DNA of 64,000 nucleotides from Streptomyces cirratus (GCF_014650775.1 NZ_BMVP01000002.1:186001-250000), one strand, 5' to 3'. Positions 17,815 through 28,123 are shown, numbered from the stretch's first letter. The notes: generated by a model from the letters alone, not told the origin. A program made the numbers and translations.

Positions 17815-18467
17815 GCCCCGCCGTCCTCACCCTGGCCGCGACGACGGGACCGGGTTTCCTGTCCCCGACCGGCGTCGAGATCGCCTTCGCCCTCGTCGGC
17901 CTCGCCACCCTCGGCGCGGCCGCCATCACCGTCACGACCAAGCAGCTCGTGCACGCCGCCCTCTGGCTGGTCGTCGCGCTCGGCGGGATCGCCGTCGAGT
18001 ACCTGCTGCTGACCGCCGAGTTCATCGCCTGGGTCCAGGTGCTGATCTACCTCGGTTCCGTGGTCGTCCTCCTCCTCTTCGGGCTGATGCTCACCAAAGC
18101 CCCCATCGGCCCCTCCCCGGACGCCGACTCCGGCAACCGCCCGATCGCGCTGGGCGTCGCCGTGGTCGCTGCCGCCGCGCTGGTGTGGGTCGTGGTCGAC
18201 GCCTTCCGCACCACCTGGATCGACCTCGACGGGCCCGTCCAAGGCTCCACCAAGGTCTCCGGCGAGATCCTCTTCCGGCACTGGGTGCTGCCCTTCGAGG
18301 CGCTCTCCGTCCTCCTCCTCGCCGCCCTGATCGGTGCCATCGTGCTCTCCCACAGGACCGACCCGGCCGACCCCGACCCGGCCGCCCCCGGCGCCACCGG
18401 CCTCAACGCCCGCGCCACAGCCGCCCGCCCCACAGCCCCCCGCCCCACAGACAAGGGGCCGCGCTGA
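17811..18467 (+). CDS. nuoJ: NADH-quinone oxidoreductase subunit J (second cluster)
   Basis: A 218-residue membrane subunit with five hydrophobic segments. It shows the typical NuoJ stretch [20 protein letters not shown] in helix 3 and a Pro/Ala-rich cytoplasmic C-terminus. The GTG overlaps the nuoI stop; the stop overlaps the nuoK start (TGATG). Confidence 0.92.
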   Translation: MSPAVLTLAATTGPGFLSPTGVEIAFALVGLATLGAAAITVTTKQLVHAALWLVVALGGIAVEYLLLTAEFIAWVQVLIYLGSVVVLLLFGLMLTKAPIGPSPDADSGNRPIALGVAVVAAAALVWVVVDAFRTTWIDLDGPVQGSTKVSGEILFRHWVLPFEALSVLLLAALIGAIVLSHRTDPADPDPAAPGATGLNARATAARPTAPRPTDKGPR

Positions 18468-18841
18468 TGCACCTCGCCTACCCCGCCGTGCTCGCGGCGC
18501 TGCTGTTCTGCACGGGCCTGTACGGAGTACTCGCCCGCCGCAACGCCATCCTGGTCCTGATGTCCGTCGAGCTGATGCTCAACGCCGTCAACCTCAACCT
18601 GGTGGCCTTCGACGTCTGGCTGCGCGACACCCTCCACGCCGGACAGGCCCTCACCCTCTTCACCATCGCCATCGCCGCCGCCGAGATCGGCATCGGTCTC
18701 GCGATCGTGCTGATGGTGTACCGCAACCGGGGCACCTCGGACATCGACCGTCTGCGCGACACAGCCGAGGGCCACGAGCCGCCCCCGGCCGCCCCCGACT
18801 CCTCCACCGCCGCGAACCAGCAGAGCGAGGTCACCGCGTGA
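18467..18841 (+). CDS. nuoK: NADH-quinone oxidoreductase subunit K (second cluster)
   Basis: A 124-residue subunit with three transmembrane helices. It retains both intramembrane glutamates important for proton transfer in this MrpC-like subunit: Glu35 ([13 protein letters not shown]) and Glu73 ([14 protein letters not shown]). A hydrophilic tail of about 25 residues follows the last helix. Overlaps both neighbours. Confidence 0.94.
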   Translation: MHLAYPAVLAALLFCTGLYGVLARRNAILVLMSVELMLNAVNLNLVAFDVWLRDTLHAGQALTLFTIAIAAAEIGIGLAIVLMVYRNRGTSDIDRLRDTAEGHEPPPAAPDSSTAANQQSEVTA

Positions 18842-20844
18842 GCACCACGACCCTCGCGGTCCTCGTCCCCCTCCTCCCCTTCCTGAGCGCCGTCGCCGGG
18901 CTCCTCCTCGGCCGCCGCGCCCCCGGATTCGTCCGGCCGCTTGCCGTGCTGCCGACGCTGGGCGCCGCCGTACTGGCCGTGCTCGTCGCCGTCCGCCACG
19001 GCGGCGGCAAGGCGATCGACACCGCCACCGAGCTCACCCCGACCGGCTCCGTGCCGATCGAGCTCTCCCTCCACCTCGACGGCTTCGCCGTACTGGTCGC
19101 CGTCCTCGTAGGGGTCGTCGCCACCTGCGTGCAGATCTACTCGACGGCCTACCTGCGCGACGACCCGCGCTACCCGTCGTACGCCGCTCTGGTCTCCCTG
19201 TTCACCTCCGCCATGCTGCTCGTCGTCTACTCCGGCGACCTGATGGTCCTGCTGGTCGGCTGGGAGGTCATGGGCATCTGCTCGTACTTCCTGGTCGGCC
19301 ACTACTGGGAGACCGAGGCGGCCCGCTCCGCCTCCCTCAAGGCCTTCCTCGTCACCAAGCTCGGCGACGTGCCCTTCCTCATCGGCCTGTTCGCCCTCGC
19401 CGCCGACGCCGGCTCCTTCCGGATCACCAAGGTCCTGGGCGCCGTCGCCTCCGGCGGCCTGAGCCACCCGACGCTGATCGCGCTGCTCCTGCTGGCCGGA
19501 GTCGCGGGCAAGTCCGCCCAGTTCCCGCTGCACACCTGGCTCCCCGACGCCATGGCCGGCCCCACCCCGGTCTCCGCCCTGATCCACGCGGCGACGATGG
19601 TCGCCGCCGGCGTCTACTTCATCGCCCGCCTCCTGCCCGTCTTCGCGGCCTCCCGTGCCGCGCTGGTGGTCATGGCCGTCATGGCGGCCGTCACGATGGT
19701 CGGCTCCGCCCTCGCCGCCCTGGCGCAGGACGACATCAAGCGCGTCCTCGCCTACTCCACCGTCGGGCAGCTCGGCTACATGACCGGCGCCCTGGCCGTC
19801 GGCGACCGCGGAGCCGCCGTCTTCCACCTCCTGTCCCACGGCGTCTTCAAGGCGCTCCTCTTCCTCGGCGCGGGCGTCATCATCCACGCCGCCGGTACGA
19901 ACTCCCTGGCCGCCATGTCCCGCATGGACGGCCTGGCCAAGCGCATCCCCGACGCCTTCTGGCCCATGACGATCGCGCTCCTCGCGCTCGCCGCGATCCC
20001 GCCCTTCGCCGGCTTCTTCTCCAAGGAAGCCGTCCTCGTCGCCGCCGAACACACCGCCGGCGGCCACTCCGACTTCGCGCCCAGCGCCGCCGGCTGGGTC
20101 GTGCTGGTCTCCGGTGTGCTGACCGCCCTGCTCACCGCCGCCTACGCCACCCGCCTGTGGCTGATGGCCTTCCGCGGCCGGGGCGCCGCCGCCCCCGACC
20201 ACGGCAGGGAACCCGTCGCCATGACCGGCGTGCTGTGGCTGCTGGCGATCCCGTCGATCGGCTTCGGCCTCGCCGCCGGACCGATCGCCGACTGGTTCGA
20301 CGGCCGGCCGCTCACCCCGACCGTGACGACGTCCCTCCTCGGTACGGGCGCCGCACTGATCGGAGCCCTGCTCACCTACGGCCTGTGGCAGCGCGCCACC
20401 GCCAGGGCCGCCGCCGGAGTCCCCTCGGCCGCGTCCGCGGTGCCCGCCGCCGCCACCGCCGCGGAGTCGGCCGCCGAGACCCCCGAGGTCGCAGAGGTCA
20501 CCCACGACCACCCGGCCGTGCCCGCCGGTCCCGCCCCCGACCCCGGCAAGGCCCTCCTCGGCCCGCTCCACCGCCACGCCGCCGACGGCTTCCACCTCGA
20601 CGCCGTCTACGACCGGCTCTTCGTCCGCCCCGTCCGCGGCGCCGCGAGCCTCGTCCGCTTCCTCGACCGCGAGGTGGTGGACACGTACGTCACCGGCGCG
20701 GGCACCGGCCCCCGGCTGCTCGGCCTCCTCGTACGCCGCGCCCAGACCGGCAACGTGCAGAGCTACCTGAGCGCCCTGCTCGCCGGCGCCGTGGTCCTGG
20801 CCATCGCCACCGCCGTCATCGCCAACGTCAACGCCGGATCGTGA
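18838..20844 (+). CDS. nuoL: NADH-quinone oxidoreductase subunit L (second cluster)
   Basis: A 668-residue antiporter-like proton-pumping subunit. Recognisable features are the N-terminal helix pair, [21 protein letters not shown] with the conserved Glu of helix 5, [29 protein letters not shown] (split here for description), and [20 protein letters not shown] hydrophilic Ala-rich linker (about 520-570) precedes the long lateral helix and the final membrane helix. The GTG overlaps the nuoK stop. Confidence 0.94.
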   Translation: MSTTTLAVLVPLLPFLSAVAGLLLGRRAPGFVRPLAVLPTLGAAVLAVLVAVRHGGGKAIDTATELTPTGSVPIELSLHLDGFAVLVAVLVGVVATCVQIYSTAYLRDDPRYPSYAALVSLFTSAMLLVVYSGDLMVLLVGWEVMGICSYFLVGHYWETEAARSASLKAFLVTKLGDVPFLIGLFALAADAGSFRITKVLGAVASGGLSHPTLIALLLLAGVAGKSAQFPLHTWLPDAMAGPTPVSALIHAATMVAAGVYFIARLLPVFAASRAALVVMAVMAAVTMVGSALAALAQDDIKRVLAYSTVGQLGYMTGALAVGDRGAAVFHLLSHGVFKALLFLGAGVIIHAAGTNSLAAMSRMDGLAKRIPDAFWPMTIALLALAAIPPFAGFFSKEAVLVAAEHTAGGHSDFAPSAAGWVVLVSGVLTALLTAAYATRLWLMAFRGRGAAAPDHGREPVAMTGVLWLLAIPSIGFGLAAGPIADWFDGRPLTPTVTTSLLGTGAALIGALLTYGLWQRATARAAAGVPSAASAVPAAATAAESAAETPEVAEVTHDHPAVPAGPAPDPGKALLGPLHRHAADGFHLDAVYDRLFVRPVRGAASLVRFLDREVVDTYVTGAGTGPRLLGLLVRRAQTGNVQSYLSALLAGAVVLAIATAVIANVNAGS

Positions 20845-22436
20845 GCCGAGAGCCAGCCGTGATTGATATCAGCCCGTCCGTGATGCAGTTCCTTCTGGCG
20901 TTCATCGTGGCCGCACCGCTCCTCGGCGCCGTCGCGGCCCTGCTGCCCGCCCCGCCCGGGCTCAAGGGCAAGAGCCCCGAACAGGCCGTGCTGCGCCACG
21001 GCGTGACCGTGACCGGAGTGATCCTCGCCGCGGCGATCGCCCTCGCCGTGGGCTTCGACCAGGACACCCCGTCCCGCTTCCAGGCGACGACGGACATCAG
21101 CTGGATCCAGGCGCTGAACGTCCGGATCCACCTCGGCGTCGACGGCATCTCGCTCCCCCTCCTCCTGATGACCGCGCTGCTGTTCTTCCTGTGCGCGCTG
21201 TACAGCTACTTCAAGCTCCCCGACGGCCCCTCCCCGAAGGCCTTCGTCGCACTGCTCCTCGTCCTGGAGTCCGGCACCCTCGCGACCTTCGCCGTCCTCG
21301 ACCTGCTGCTGTTCTTCCTCGCCTTCGAGATGGTCCTCATCCCGATGTACTTCCTCATCGCCCGCTGGGGCGGCGCTCAGCGGCAGGCCGCCGCCTGGAA
21401 GTTCATCCTCTACACCCTCCTCGGATCCGTGGTCATGCTGCTCGGTCTGCTGCTGATCGGACTGAACAGCGGCACGTTCGACATGGTGGCACTCGCCTCT
21501 GACAACGGGCGGGGACTGACCCACACCACCCAGCTGCTGGCGGTGCTCGCCATCGGCATCGGCCTCGCCGTGAAGACCCCGATGTGGCCGCTGCACAGCT
21601 GGCTGCCGGACGCCCACACCGCCGCGCCCACCGTCGGCTCCGTCCTCCTGGCAGGCGTGCTGCTCAAGATGGGCACGTACGGGTTCGTGCGCATCCTGCT
21701 CCCCGTCACCCCCGACGGCATGCACACCTTCGCCCCTTACCTCGGGGCGTTCGCCGCCGTCGGCATCGTCTACGGGTCCCTCGCCTGCCTCGCGCTGACG
21801 CGCAAGGGCAACAAGGGCGACCTCAAGCGCCTCATCGCGTACTCCTCCGTAGGCCACATGGGCTTCGTGCTCCTCGGCATCGCGTCCATGACCCCCACCG
21901 GCGTCAACGGCGCGCTCTTCGCCAACATCGCCCACGGGCTGATCACCGGCCTGCTCTTCTTCCTGGTCGGCGCGCTCAAGGACCGCTACGGCACAGCCGA
22001 TCTCGACACCCTCGCCGGGGCCACCGGCGCCGCCCTGTACGGCCGCGCCCCCCGCCTCGGCGCGCTGCTCGCCTTCGCCGCCGTCGCCTCCCTCGGCCTG
22101 CCCGGCCTGGCCGGCTTCTGGGGAGAGATGCTGGCCCTGTTCGGCGCGTTCGACCCGGGTGCGGGCCTGTCCCGGCCGGCCTTCCTCACGTACATGGCCG
22201 TCGGCGCCTTCGGCACCCTGCTCACCGCCGCATACCTTCTGATCGTCGTACGGCGGGTGTGCATGGGTGACCCGAAGGAAGGCCCCGAAATCGCCCTCGC
22301 CGACGTCCAGCACTACGAGTTCGCCGCCTGGACCCCGCTCGTCGCCCTCACCGTCCTCGCCGGCCTGTGGCCCGCCGTCCTCCTCGGCCTCACCGACCCG
22401 GCCGTCCAGAAGCTCCTCGCAGGAGGCAACTCATGA
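20841..22436 (+). CDS. nuoM: NADH-quinone oxidoreductase subunit M (second cluster)
   Basis: A 531-residue antiporter-like subunit with about 14 helices. Diagnostic stretches are DGISLPLLLMTALLFFL, LLLFFLAFEMVLIPMYFLIA with the helix-5 Glu, and MWPLHSWLPDAHTAAPTVGS. The GTG at 20841 overlaps the nuoL stop (GTGA); a GTG at 20859 is an alternative start with little difference to the protein. Confidence 0.93.
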   Translation: MSREPAVIDISPSVMQFLLAFIVAAPLLGAVAALLPAPPGLKGKSPEQAVLRHGVTVTGVILAAAIALAVGFDQDTPSRFQATTDISWIQALNVRIHLGVDGISLPLLLMTALLFFLCALYSYFKLPDGPSPKAFVALLLVLESGTLATFAVLDLLLFFLAFEMVLIPMYFLIARWGGAQRQAAAWKFILYTLLGSVVMLLGLLLIGLNSGTFDMVALASDNGRGLTHTTQLLAVLAIGIGLAVKTPMWPLHSWLPDAHTAAPTVGSVLLAGVLLKMGTYGFVRILLPVTPDGMHTFAPYLGAFAAVGIVYGSLACLALTRKGNKGDLKRLIAYSSVGHMGFVLLGIASMTPTGVNGALFANIAHGLITGLLFFLVGALKDRYGTADLDTLAGATGAALYGRAPRLGALLAFAAVASLGLPGLAGFWGEMLALFGAFDPGAGLSRPAFLTYMAVGAFGTLLTAAYLLIVVRRVCMGDPKEGPEIALADVQHYEFAAWTPLVALTVLAGLWPAVLLGLTDPAVQKLLAGGNS

Positions 22437-23983
22437 CGGTCCTGTCCGTCGCGGCCGCCACGGCCCCCGGCCCGGCCGCGCCCAGCCTCGTCCAGTCCGT
22501 CGACTGGCTCGCGATCACGCCCGTCGTGATCCCCGCCGCCGTCGCCCTGGTCGTACTGGTCGCCGACCTCTTCACGGCGCAGAAGCACAAGCCGCTCCTC
22601 GGCTGGCTGTCCGTGGCAGGACTCGCCGCCGCGACCGCCACCCTGCTGCCCCTGCGCGCCGGCGACCGCGCCACCTTCTGCCTCACCGGCGACCCCGCCG
22701 CGTGCAGCTACACCGCCGACCACTTCGCGCTGGTCGTCCAGTTCCTCGTCCTGGCCGGCGCCCTCGTCACGGCCCTGCTGTCGGTCACCGCCGTGCACGA
22801 GACGCGCATGCCCGCCGGCGAATACTGGTTCCTGCTGCTCTCCTCCTCCGCCGGCGCGGCCCTGCTGCCCGCCGCCCGCGACCTCGCCACCCTCATCGTC
22901 GCCCTCGAAGTCGCCTCGCTGCCCGCCTTCGCCCTCGTCGGCATGCGCCGCGGCGACCGGCTCTCCTCCGAGGCCGCCCTCAAGTTCTTCCTGTCCTCCG
23001 TCACCGCCACCGCCGTATCGCTGCTGGGCGTCAGCTTCGTCTACGCCGCCACCGGCTCCCTGCACCTCACCCAGGTCGCCGACCGCCTCGAAGACGTTCC
23101 CGCGCAGCTCGACACCCTCGCCATGGCGGGCGTCGCCCTCACCCTCGTCGGCTTCGCCTTCAAGACGGCCGCCGTCCCCTTCCACTTCTGGGTCCCCGAC
23201 ACCTACGTCGGCGCGCCCCTGCCCATCGCCGGCTACCTCTCGGTGATCGGCAAGGCCGTCGGCTTCACCGGCCTGATCCTCGTCACCGTCATCGCCTTCC
23301 CGGCCTACTCCGACATCTGGGGCCCGGCGCTGGCCGTCCTCGCCGCCCTCACCATGACCGTCGGCAACGTCGCCGCCCTGCGCCAGGCCCCCGACCGCCC
23401 GAACAGCGCCGTACGGCTGCTCGCCTGGTCCTCCGTCGGACAGGCCGGCTACCTGCTCGTGCCGATCGCCGCCGCCGCGTACGCCGAGCGCGACGAGATC
23501 GGCTCCACCGTCGCCTACGCGCTCATGTACGGCGCCGTGAACCTCGGCGCCTTCGCCGTGGCCGCGCTGGTGGCCCGCACGAAGCCGCTGCACCGGATCG
23601 ACGACTACCGCGGCCTGTACGCCGAGCGCCCGCTCACCGCCCTGACGCTGGCCTTCTTCCTGCTCTGCCTGGCCGGGCTGCCGCCGGGCATCATCGGCCT
23701 GTTCGCCAAGGTCACCGTGTTCCGGACCGCGGTGGACGCGGGCCTGGGGTGGCTGGCCGTGGTCATGGCCGTCAACGTGGTCGTCGCCCTGTACTACTAC
23801 CTGCGCTGGACGGCCCTGCTCTTCCGTCCGGCGGCCACCGGGGAACCGAAGGAAGCCGCCGCCGCCCCGGCGCCCTGGCCCGTCACCGTCGCGATCCTGC
23901 TCACCGGGGTCACCGCCCTGATCCTCTCGGGGGCGCCGCAGCTCGTGCTGCGCTTCGCGTCGGGCAGCCTGTTCCCGCAGTAG
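22433..23983 (+). CDS. nuoN: NADH-quinone oxidoreductase subunit N (second cluster)
   Basis: A 516-residue antiporter-like subunit and last gene of the operon. It shows LATLIVALEVASLPAFALVG with the conserved Glu, FKTAAVPFHFWVPDTYVGAP, and SSVGQAGYLLVP. The ATG has AGGAGG 7 nt upstream and overlaps the nuoM stop (ATGA). The operon ends here without nuoD, E, F or G; a short tandem duplication follows. Confidence 0.93.
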   Translation: MTVLSVAAATAPGPAAPSLVQSVDWLAITPVVIPAAVALVVLVADLFTAQKHKPLLGWLSVAGLAAATATLLPLRAGDRATFCLTGDPAACSYTADHFALVVQFLVLAGALVTALLSVTAVHETRMPAGEYWFLLLSSSAGAALLPAARDLATLIVALEVASLPAFALVGMRRGDRLSSEAALKFFLSSVTATAVSLLGVSFVYAATGSLHLTQVADRLEDVPAQLDTLAMAGVALTLVGFAFKTAAVPFHFWVPDTYVGAPLPIAGYLSVIGKAVGFTGLILVTVIAFPAYSDIWGPALAVLAALTMTVGNVAALRQAPDRPNSAVRLLAWSSVGQAGYLLVPIAAAAYAERDEIGSTVAYALMYGAVNLGAFAVAALVARTKPLHRIDDYRGLYAERPLTALTLAFFLLCLAGLPPGIIGLFAKVTVFRTAVDAGLGWLAVVMAVNVVVALYYYLRWTALLFRPAATGEPKEAAAAPAPWPVTVAILLTGVTALILSGAPQLVLRFASGSLFPQ

Positions 23984-24035
23984 CCCGCCCGTTCCGCCGG
24001 TAGCCCGGGCCCGCCCGTTCCGCCGGTAGCCCGGG
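23984..24035 (+). repeat. 26-bp perfect tandem duplication after nuoN
   Basis: Two identical 26-bp units (23984-24009, 24010-24035) begin immediately after the nuoN stop. Each ends in TAGCCCGGG, so part of the unit resembles the stop-codon junction itself. The rest of the 272-bp gap before htpX is GC-rich with no gene seen. Confidence 0.85.
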
Positions 24036-24255
24036 CCCGCCGTGGCCCGGCGGCCGGCGCTCGCGCGGCAACCCGTACGGAGCAACGCCCCAGGCCACCC
24101 CCGCCCGCCCGCCGAGGCGGTCCGCGGGTGCGGCCCGGGAACCTGGCGCGTTCACCTCGCGTTGACCAGGAAAGGAGGGTCCACTGGACCGCAAGACCCT
24201 CCGTTCCACAGATCCTGGACGGGTTCCCCCTGCCGCACCATTTGGAGGGCGTACC

Positions 24256-25119
24256 GTGCACCGCCGGCACAACGGGCTGAAGACCGCCGTACTCCTCGGC
24301 GGGCTGTCGGCACTCATCATCGTCATCGGAAGTTTCTTCGGGCGGGGCGGCCTGATCGTCTCCGTCCTCGTCGCGCTCGGGACGAACGCGTACGCGTACT
24401 GGAACAGCGACAAGCTGGCTCTACGCGCGATGCGCGCCCGCCCCGTCAGCGAGTTCGAGGCCCCCGCCCTCTACCGCATGGTGCGCGAGCTCTCCACCTC
24501 CGCGCGCCAGCCGATGCCCCGGCTCTACATCTCGCCCACCGAAGCCCCCAACGCCTTCGCCACCGGCCGCAACCCGCGCAACGCCGCCGTGTGCTGCACG
24601 GAGGGCATCCTGCGCATCCTCGACGAGCGCGAGCTGCGGGGCGTCATCGGGCACGAACTGAGCCACGTCTACAACCGGGACATCCTCATCTCCTCGGTCG
24701 CCGGAGCCCTCGCCTCCGTGATCATGTTCCTGGTGAACTTCGCCTGGCTGATCCCGGTCGGCCGCTCCAGTGACGACGAGGGGCCCGGCATCCTCGGCAT
24801 GCTGCTGATCATGATCCTCGGCCCGCTGGCCGCCTCCGTGATCCAGCTCGCCATCAGCCGTTCGCGCGAATACGAGGCCGATGCCTCCGGCGCCCAGCTG
24901 ACCGGCGACCCGTTGGCCCTGGCCAGCGCCCTGCGCAAGCTCGACGCGGGAACCAAGCAACTCCCGCTGCCGCCCGAGCCCCGACTGGAGACGGCGAGCC
25001 ACATGATGATCGCCAACCCCTTCCGTCCCGGCGAGGGACTGTCCAAGATGTTCTCGACGCACCCCCCGATGGCCGAGCGCATCGCCCGGCTCGAACAGAT
25101 GGCAGGCCGGACCCAGTGA
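24256..25119 (+). CDS. htpX: Membrane zinc metalloprotease HtpX
   Basis: A 287-residue M48 protease that degrades damaged membrane proteins. Two N-terminal helices (about 9-26, 30-48) precede the catalytic domain. The zinc site is HELSH at 133-137 plus the downstream glutamate in [12 protein letters not shown] (about 203-211). Two more helices (about 143-165, 178-200) flank the active site. The GTG at 24256 has GGAGG 8 nt upstream. The following yccF gene overlaps by 4 bp, so the two are co-translated. Confidence 0.94.
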   Translation: MHRRHNGLKTAVLLGGLSALIIVIGSFFGRGGLIVSVLVALGTNAYAYWNSDKLALRAMRARPVSEFEAPALYRMVRELSTSARQPMPRLYISPTEAPNAFATGRNPRNAAVCCTEGILRILDERELRGVIGHELSHVYNRDILISSVAGALASVIMFLVNFAWLIPVGRSSDDEGPGILGMLLIMILGPLAASVIQLAISRSREYEADASGAQLTGDPLALASALRKLDAGTKQLPLPPEPRLETASHMMIANPFRPGEGLSKMFSTHPPMAERIARLEQMAGRTQ

Positions 25120-25508
25120 AGACCATCCTGAACGTCATTTGGCTCGTACTCAGCGGCATCTGGCTGTTCCTGGGCTACTGCCTCGCGGGCCTGATCCTCT
25201 GCGTCACGATCATCGGCATCCCCTTCGGGATCGCCGCCTTCCGCATCGCGCTGTACGCCCTGTGGCCCTTCGGCTACACCACCGTCGAGCGCCGCGACGC
25301 GGGCGCCGCCTCCTGCGTGGGCAATGTGCTCTGGCTCGTCCTGGCGGGCTGGTGGCTGGCCATCAGCCACATCGTCACGGGCCTCGCCCTGTGCGTCACG
25401 ATCATCGGCATTCCCTTCGGCATCGCCAACTTCAAGATGGTGCCGCTCTCCCTGCTCCCCCTGGGCCGCGAGATCGTCCCGACGGACGCCCCCTTCGCCT
25501 CCCGGTGA
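25116..25508 (+). CDS. yccF: YccF-domain inner membrane protein
   Basis: A 130-residue protein of four hydrophobic segments. It consists of two YccF (DUF307) repeats, each with the near-identical motif [13 protein letters not shown](A/N)F (about residues 28-43 and 90-105), which indicates internal duplication. The GTG overlaps the htpX stop. Function is unknown; coupling to a membrane-quality-control protease suggests an envelope role. Confidence 0.9.
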   Translation: MKTILNVIWLVLSGIWLFLGYCLAGLILCVTIIGIPFGIAAFRIALYALWPFGYTTVERRDAGAASCVGNVLWLVLAGWWLAISHIVTGLALCVTIIGIPFGIANFKMVPLSLLPLGREIVPTDAPFASR

Positions 25509-25565
25509 GCCGCTCCGCCGCGTGGTTTTCCACAGGCCGGGGCAATTGTCAGCGGGGTCGTGCAC

Positions 25566-25912
25566 GATGAAGGCATGGACGAGACGAAGCAGTTGCCACA
25601 GCAAGTTCCACACCGTCGACCCAACTCCGGGCGGGCGTACGGAAGCCGCTCAACAGGCGCACCGGAAGCCGGTGCCAGGGCCCGTGCCCACCGCATAGCC
25701 GGCCGCCCCCGACCGCGCCCGCCGCCCTGCGCGCCCACGACCTGACCCGTCCTCAACTGGTCTGCCTGCGCCGCCCCGGCACACCATGGACCACCGCGCC
25801 CGACACCGGTACCGCCACCACGGCCTGTTCCTTGACACCTGAACACAGAACCCGCGCGCAGGTGTTCGCGATCGCGATCCAGGACGGAGTCGCCCCCGTG
25901 TCCGGCCGCTAG
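25566..25912 (+). pseudogene. Possible decayed small gene
   Basis: The ~400-bp gap between yccF and the SulP gene has a promoter-like TTGTCA (about 25545) and a short start region MDETKQLPQQ at 25575. That frame stops early. A different frame carries a protein-like end, LTRPQLVCLRRPG and then HRTRAQVFAIAIQDGVAPV, finishing at the TAG at 25910, which overlaps the convergent SulP stop. The two halves read like one small protein broken by frameshift. I cannot assign a family, and a purely non-coding origin is possible. Confidence 0.3.
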
Positions 25913-27351
25913 GTGACGCTGCGGGGCCGCGGGAGGGGCGGGAGCGGCGGGCGCTGCTTCTCCCACCCGTCGAGGGCGGTCAGGCAGGCGTGGTCCAGAT
26001 GCCGCAGCCCGCTGCGGTCGAGCCGCACCGGCCGGCCCGGCGGCAGACCGTCCAGGGAGTCCAGCAGCTTGGGAAGCCGCAGGAAGCTGGCGGTCCCGAC
26101 CATCCGCACGCACAGCACCTCCCCCTCCGCCTCCCAGACCTCCTCGATGTGCACCTGGGAGGTCTCCCAGGCCGCCTTGGCGACAGCCAGGCCCAGGCCG
26201 ACCAGCACGCCCTCGAAGAGATTGGTCGCCACGATCGCGCCGGCCGTCGCCACCAGGACCACCGCCTCGCCCCGGTGGGTCCGCCACAGGGCGGCGACCG
26301 CCTTGGCCGGGAGCAGCTTCCACCCCGCGTGCAGCAGCACCCCGGCGAGCGCGGCCAGCGGCACCGCCTCCAGTGCCCGGGGGAAGGCGACGGCGAACAG
26401 CAGGAGCCAGCCGCCGTGCAGCACCCGGGACGCCCGGGTCCGCGCCCCGGCCTCCACATTGGCGGAGCTGCGTACGATCACGGCCGTCATCGGCAGCGCG
26501 CCGAGCAGCCCGCAGGTCAGGTTCCCCACGCCCTGGCCCACCAGTTCCCGGTCGTAGTCGGTGCGGGGCCCGTCATGCATCCGGTCCACCGCGGCCGCAC
26601 TGAACAGGGTCTCCGCCGAGGCGATCAGCGCGATCGCCACCACCGTCCCGAACGCCCCCACCGAAGCCAGTGCCCCGACGTCTTCCCAGTGGGGCAGCGA
26701 CACCGCGTCCAGTACGCCCGTCACGCGCACCCGCTCGACCGGCAGCCGAAGCAGCGCGGCCACCGCGGTCGCGGCGGCCACCCCGACCACCGCCCCGGGT
26801 ACGAGCCGCAGCCGGGCCGGCAGTCGGCGCCACGCCACCAGCACGGCGATGGTCCCGGCCCCGAGCGCCACGGCCACCCAGTCGGCCTGTCCGCCCAACG
26901 CGGCGGTCCCGGCCAGCTTGTCCAGGGTCTTCGCCGGGGCTGGGGCGCCGCCCAGGGCGTAGAGCTGCCCGGCGATCAGTACGAGCCCGATGCCGGCCAG
27001 CATCCCGTGCACCACGGCGACCGAGATCGCCCGGAACCACCGCCCGAGCCGCAGCAGCCCCATGCCCAGCTGCATCACCCCCGCGGCGGCCACCAGTACC
27101 CCGAGCGCGGCCGGGCCGTACGCCTGCACCGCCTCGTAGACCAGTACGGTCAGCCCCGCCGCCGGCCCGCTGACCTGGAGCGAGCTCCCGCGGAACCAGC
27201 CGGTCACCAGCCCGCCGACGACCCCGGTCACCATGCCCGTCTCGGCCGGCACCCCGGAGGCCACGGCCACTCCTAGGCACAGTGGTAGCGCGACGAGCGC
27301 GACGACGACGGACGCCCCGAGGTCTTCGCGGAACGTGCCGGCCCCGGGCAT
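25909..27351 (-). CDS. SulP-family anion transporter
   Basis: A 480-residue membrane transporter. Ten or more hydrophobic segments cover residues about 10-400, starting with DLGASVVVALVALPLCLGVAVASG, the family's first helix. Other SulP landmarks are SGPAAGLTVLVYEAV and the helix-8/9 block SAETLFSAAAVDRMHDGPRTDY (described in two parts), GALPMTAVIVRSSANVEAGA. The last ~80 residues form a reduced STAS-like domain (VLCVRMVGTASFLRLPKLLDS). The ATG at 27351 is used; longer frames would add a Cys/Arg-rich non-membrane tail. The substrate (bicarbonate, sulfate or another anion) cannot be told. Confidence 0.9.
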   Translation of the reverse strand: MPGAGTFREDLGASVVVALVALPLCLGVAVASGVPAETGMVTGVVGGLVTGWFRGSSLQVSGPAAGLTVLVYEAVQAYGPAALGVLVAAAGVMQLGMGLLRLGRWFRAISVAVVHGMLAGIGLVLIAGQLYALGGAPAPAKTLDKLAGTAALGGQADWVAVALGAGTIAVLVAWRRLPARLRLVPGAVVGVAAATAVAALLRLPVERVRVTGVLDAVSLPHWEDVGALASVGAFGTVVAIALIASAETLFSAAAVDRMHDGPRTDYDRELVGQGVGNLTCGLLGALPMTAVIVRSSANVEAGARTRASRVLHGGWLLLFAVAFPRALEAVPLAALAGVLLHAGWKLLPAKAVAALWRTHRGEAVVLVATAGAIVATNLFEGVLVGLGLAVAKAAWETSQVHIEEVWEAEGEVLCVRMVGTASFLRLPKLLDSLDGLPPGRPVRLDRSGLRHLDHACLTALDGWEKQRPPLPPLPRPRSVT

Positions 27352-27493
27352 GCGAGAACCCCCTGTCACAGGTGACGGATGGCACTCAGCGTGACGGGTG
27401 CACGGCCCGGCGCCTAGTGACCACCGGGAGCCCCGGCGGAGCACGCGCCGCTCACTCCCGGCGCACCCCACCCGAGCCCCCCGCAGCCCTGCG

Positions 27494-27592
27494 CACGGCG
27501 AGGACGAAACGGCGAGGGCAAACGGCGAGGGCACAACGCGGGCAGCCGTCGAGGCGGTGCTCGGCCCTCGGCGGTGTGCCCCCGTTGTGCCC
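27494..27592. terminator. Short direct repeats and terminator-like inverted repeat below yajQ
   Basis: The 283-bp gap between the SulP start and the yajQ stop holds three iterations of AACGGCGAGGGCA (27494-27534, first copy degenerate). An inverted repeat with 16-bp arms and one mismatch (27529-27544 with 27577-27592) encloses 32 nt and could terminate yajQ. No gene is seen. Confidence 0.5.
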
Positions 27593-27634
27593 TGCCGGCT
27601 CGCTAGAAGCGCATGCGCAGGTCCAAGACCCGGG

Positions 27635-28123
27635 TCAGCGGTAGTTCACGAACTGGATCGCGAAGTCCAGGTCCTTGCCCTTGAGGAGCGCCTGGATGGC
27701 CTGGAGGTCGTCGCGGCTCTTGGAGCTGACGCGCAGCTCCTCGCCCTGGACCTGTGCCTTGACGCCCTTGGGGCCCTCGTCCCGGATGATCTTCGCGACC
27801 TTCTTGGCGTTCTCCTGGGAGATGCCTTCCTCGATCGTCGCGAAGATCTTGTACTCCTTGCCGGACAGCTGCGGCTCGCCGGCGTCCAGCGCCTTGAGCG
27901 AGATGCCGCGCTTGACCAGCTTGGTCTCGAAGACGTCGAGGATGGCCTTCACGCGCTCCTCCGAGTTCGCCTCCATGAGGATCTTCTCGCCGGACCAGGC
28001 GATCGAGGCGCCCGTGCCCTTGAAGTCGTAGCGCTGCGAAAGCTCCTTGGCGGCCTGGTTGAGGGCGTTGTCGACCTCCTGCCGCTCGACCTTCGAGACG
28101 ATGTCGAAACTGGAGTCGGCCAT
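27635..28123 (-). CDS. yajQ: YajQ (DUF520) nucleotide-binding protein
   Basis: A 162-residue two-domain protein. It starts with the conserved [20 protein letters not shown], has RYDFKGTG and [16 protein letters not shown] in the middle, and ends [12 protein letters not shown], all standard for YajQ. Family members bind nucleotides, in some bacteria cyclic di-GMP. The ATG at 28123 is preceded by AAGGAG; the longer frame to 28318 runs into the tRNA relic and is rejected. Confidence 0.95.
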   Translation of the reverse strand: MADSSFDIVSKVERQEVDNALNQAAKELSQRYDFKGTGASIAWSGEKILMEANSEERVKAILDVFETKLVKRGISLKALDAGEPQLSGKEYKIFATIEEGISQENAKKVAKIIRDEGPKGVKAQVQGEELRVSSKSRDDLQAIQALLKGKDLDFAIQFVNYR

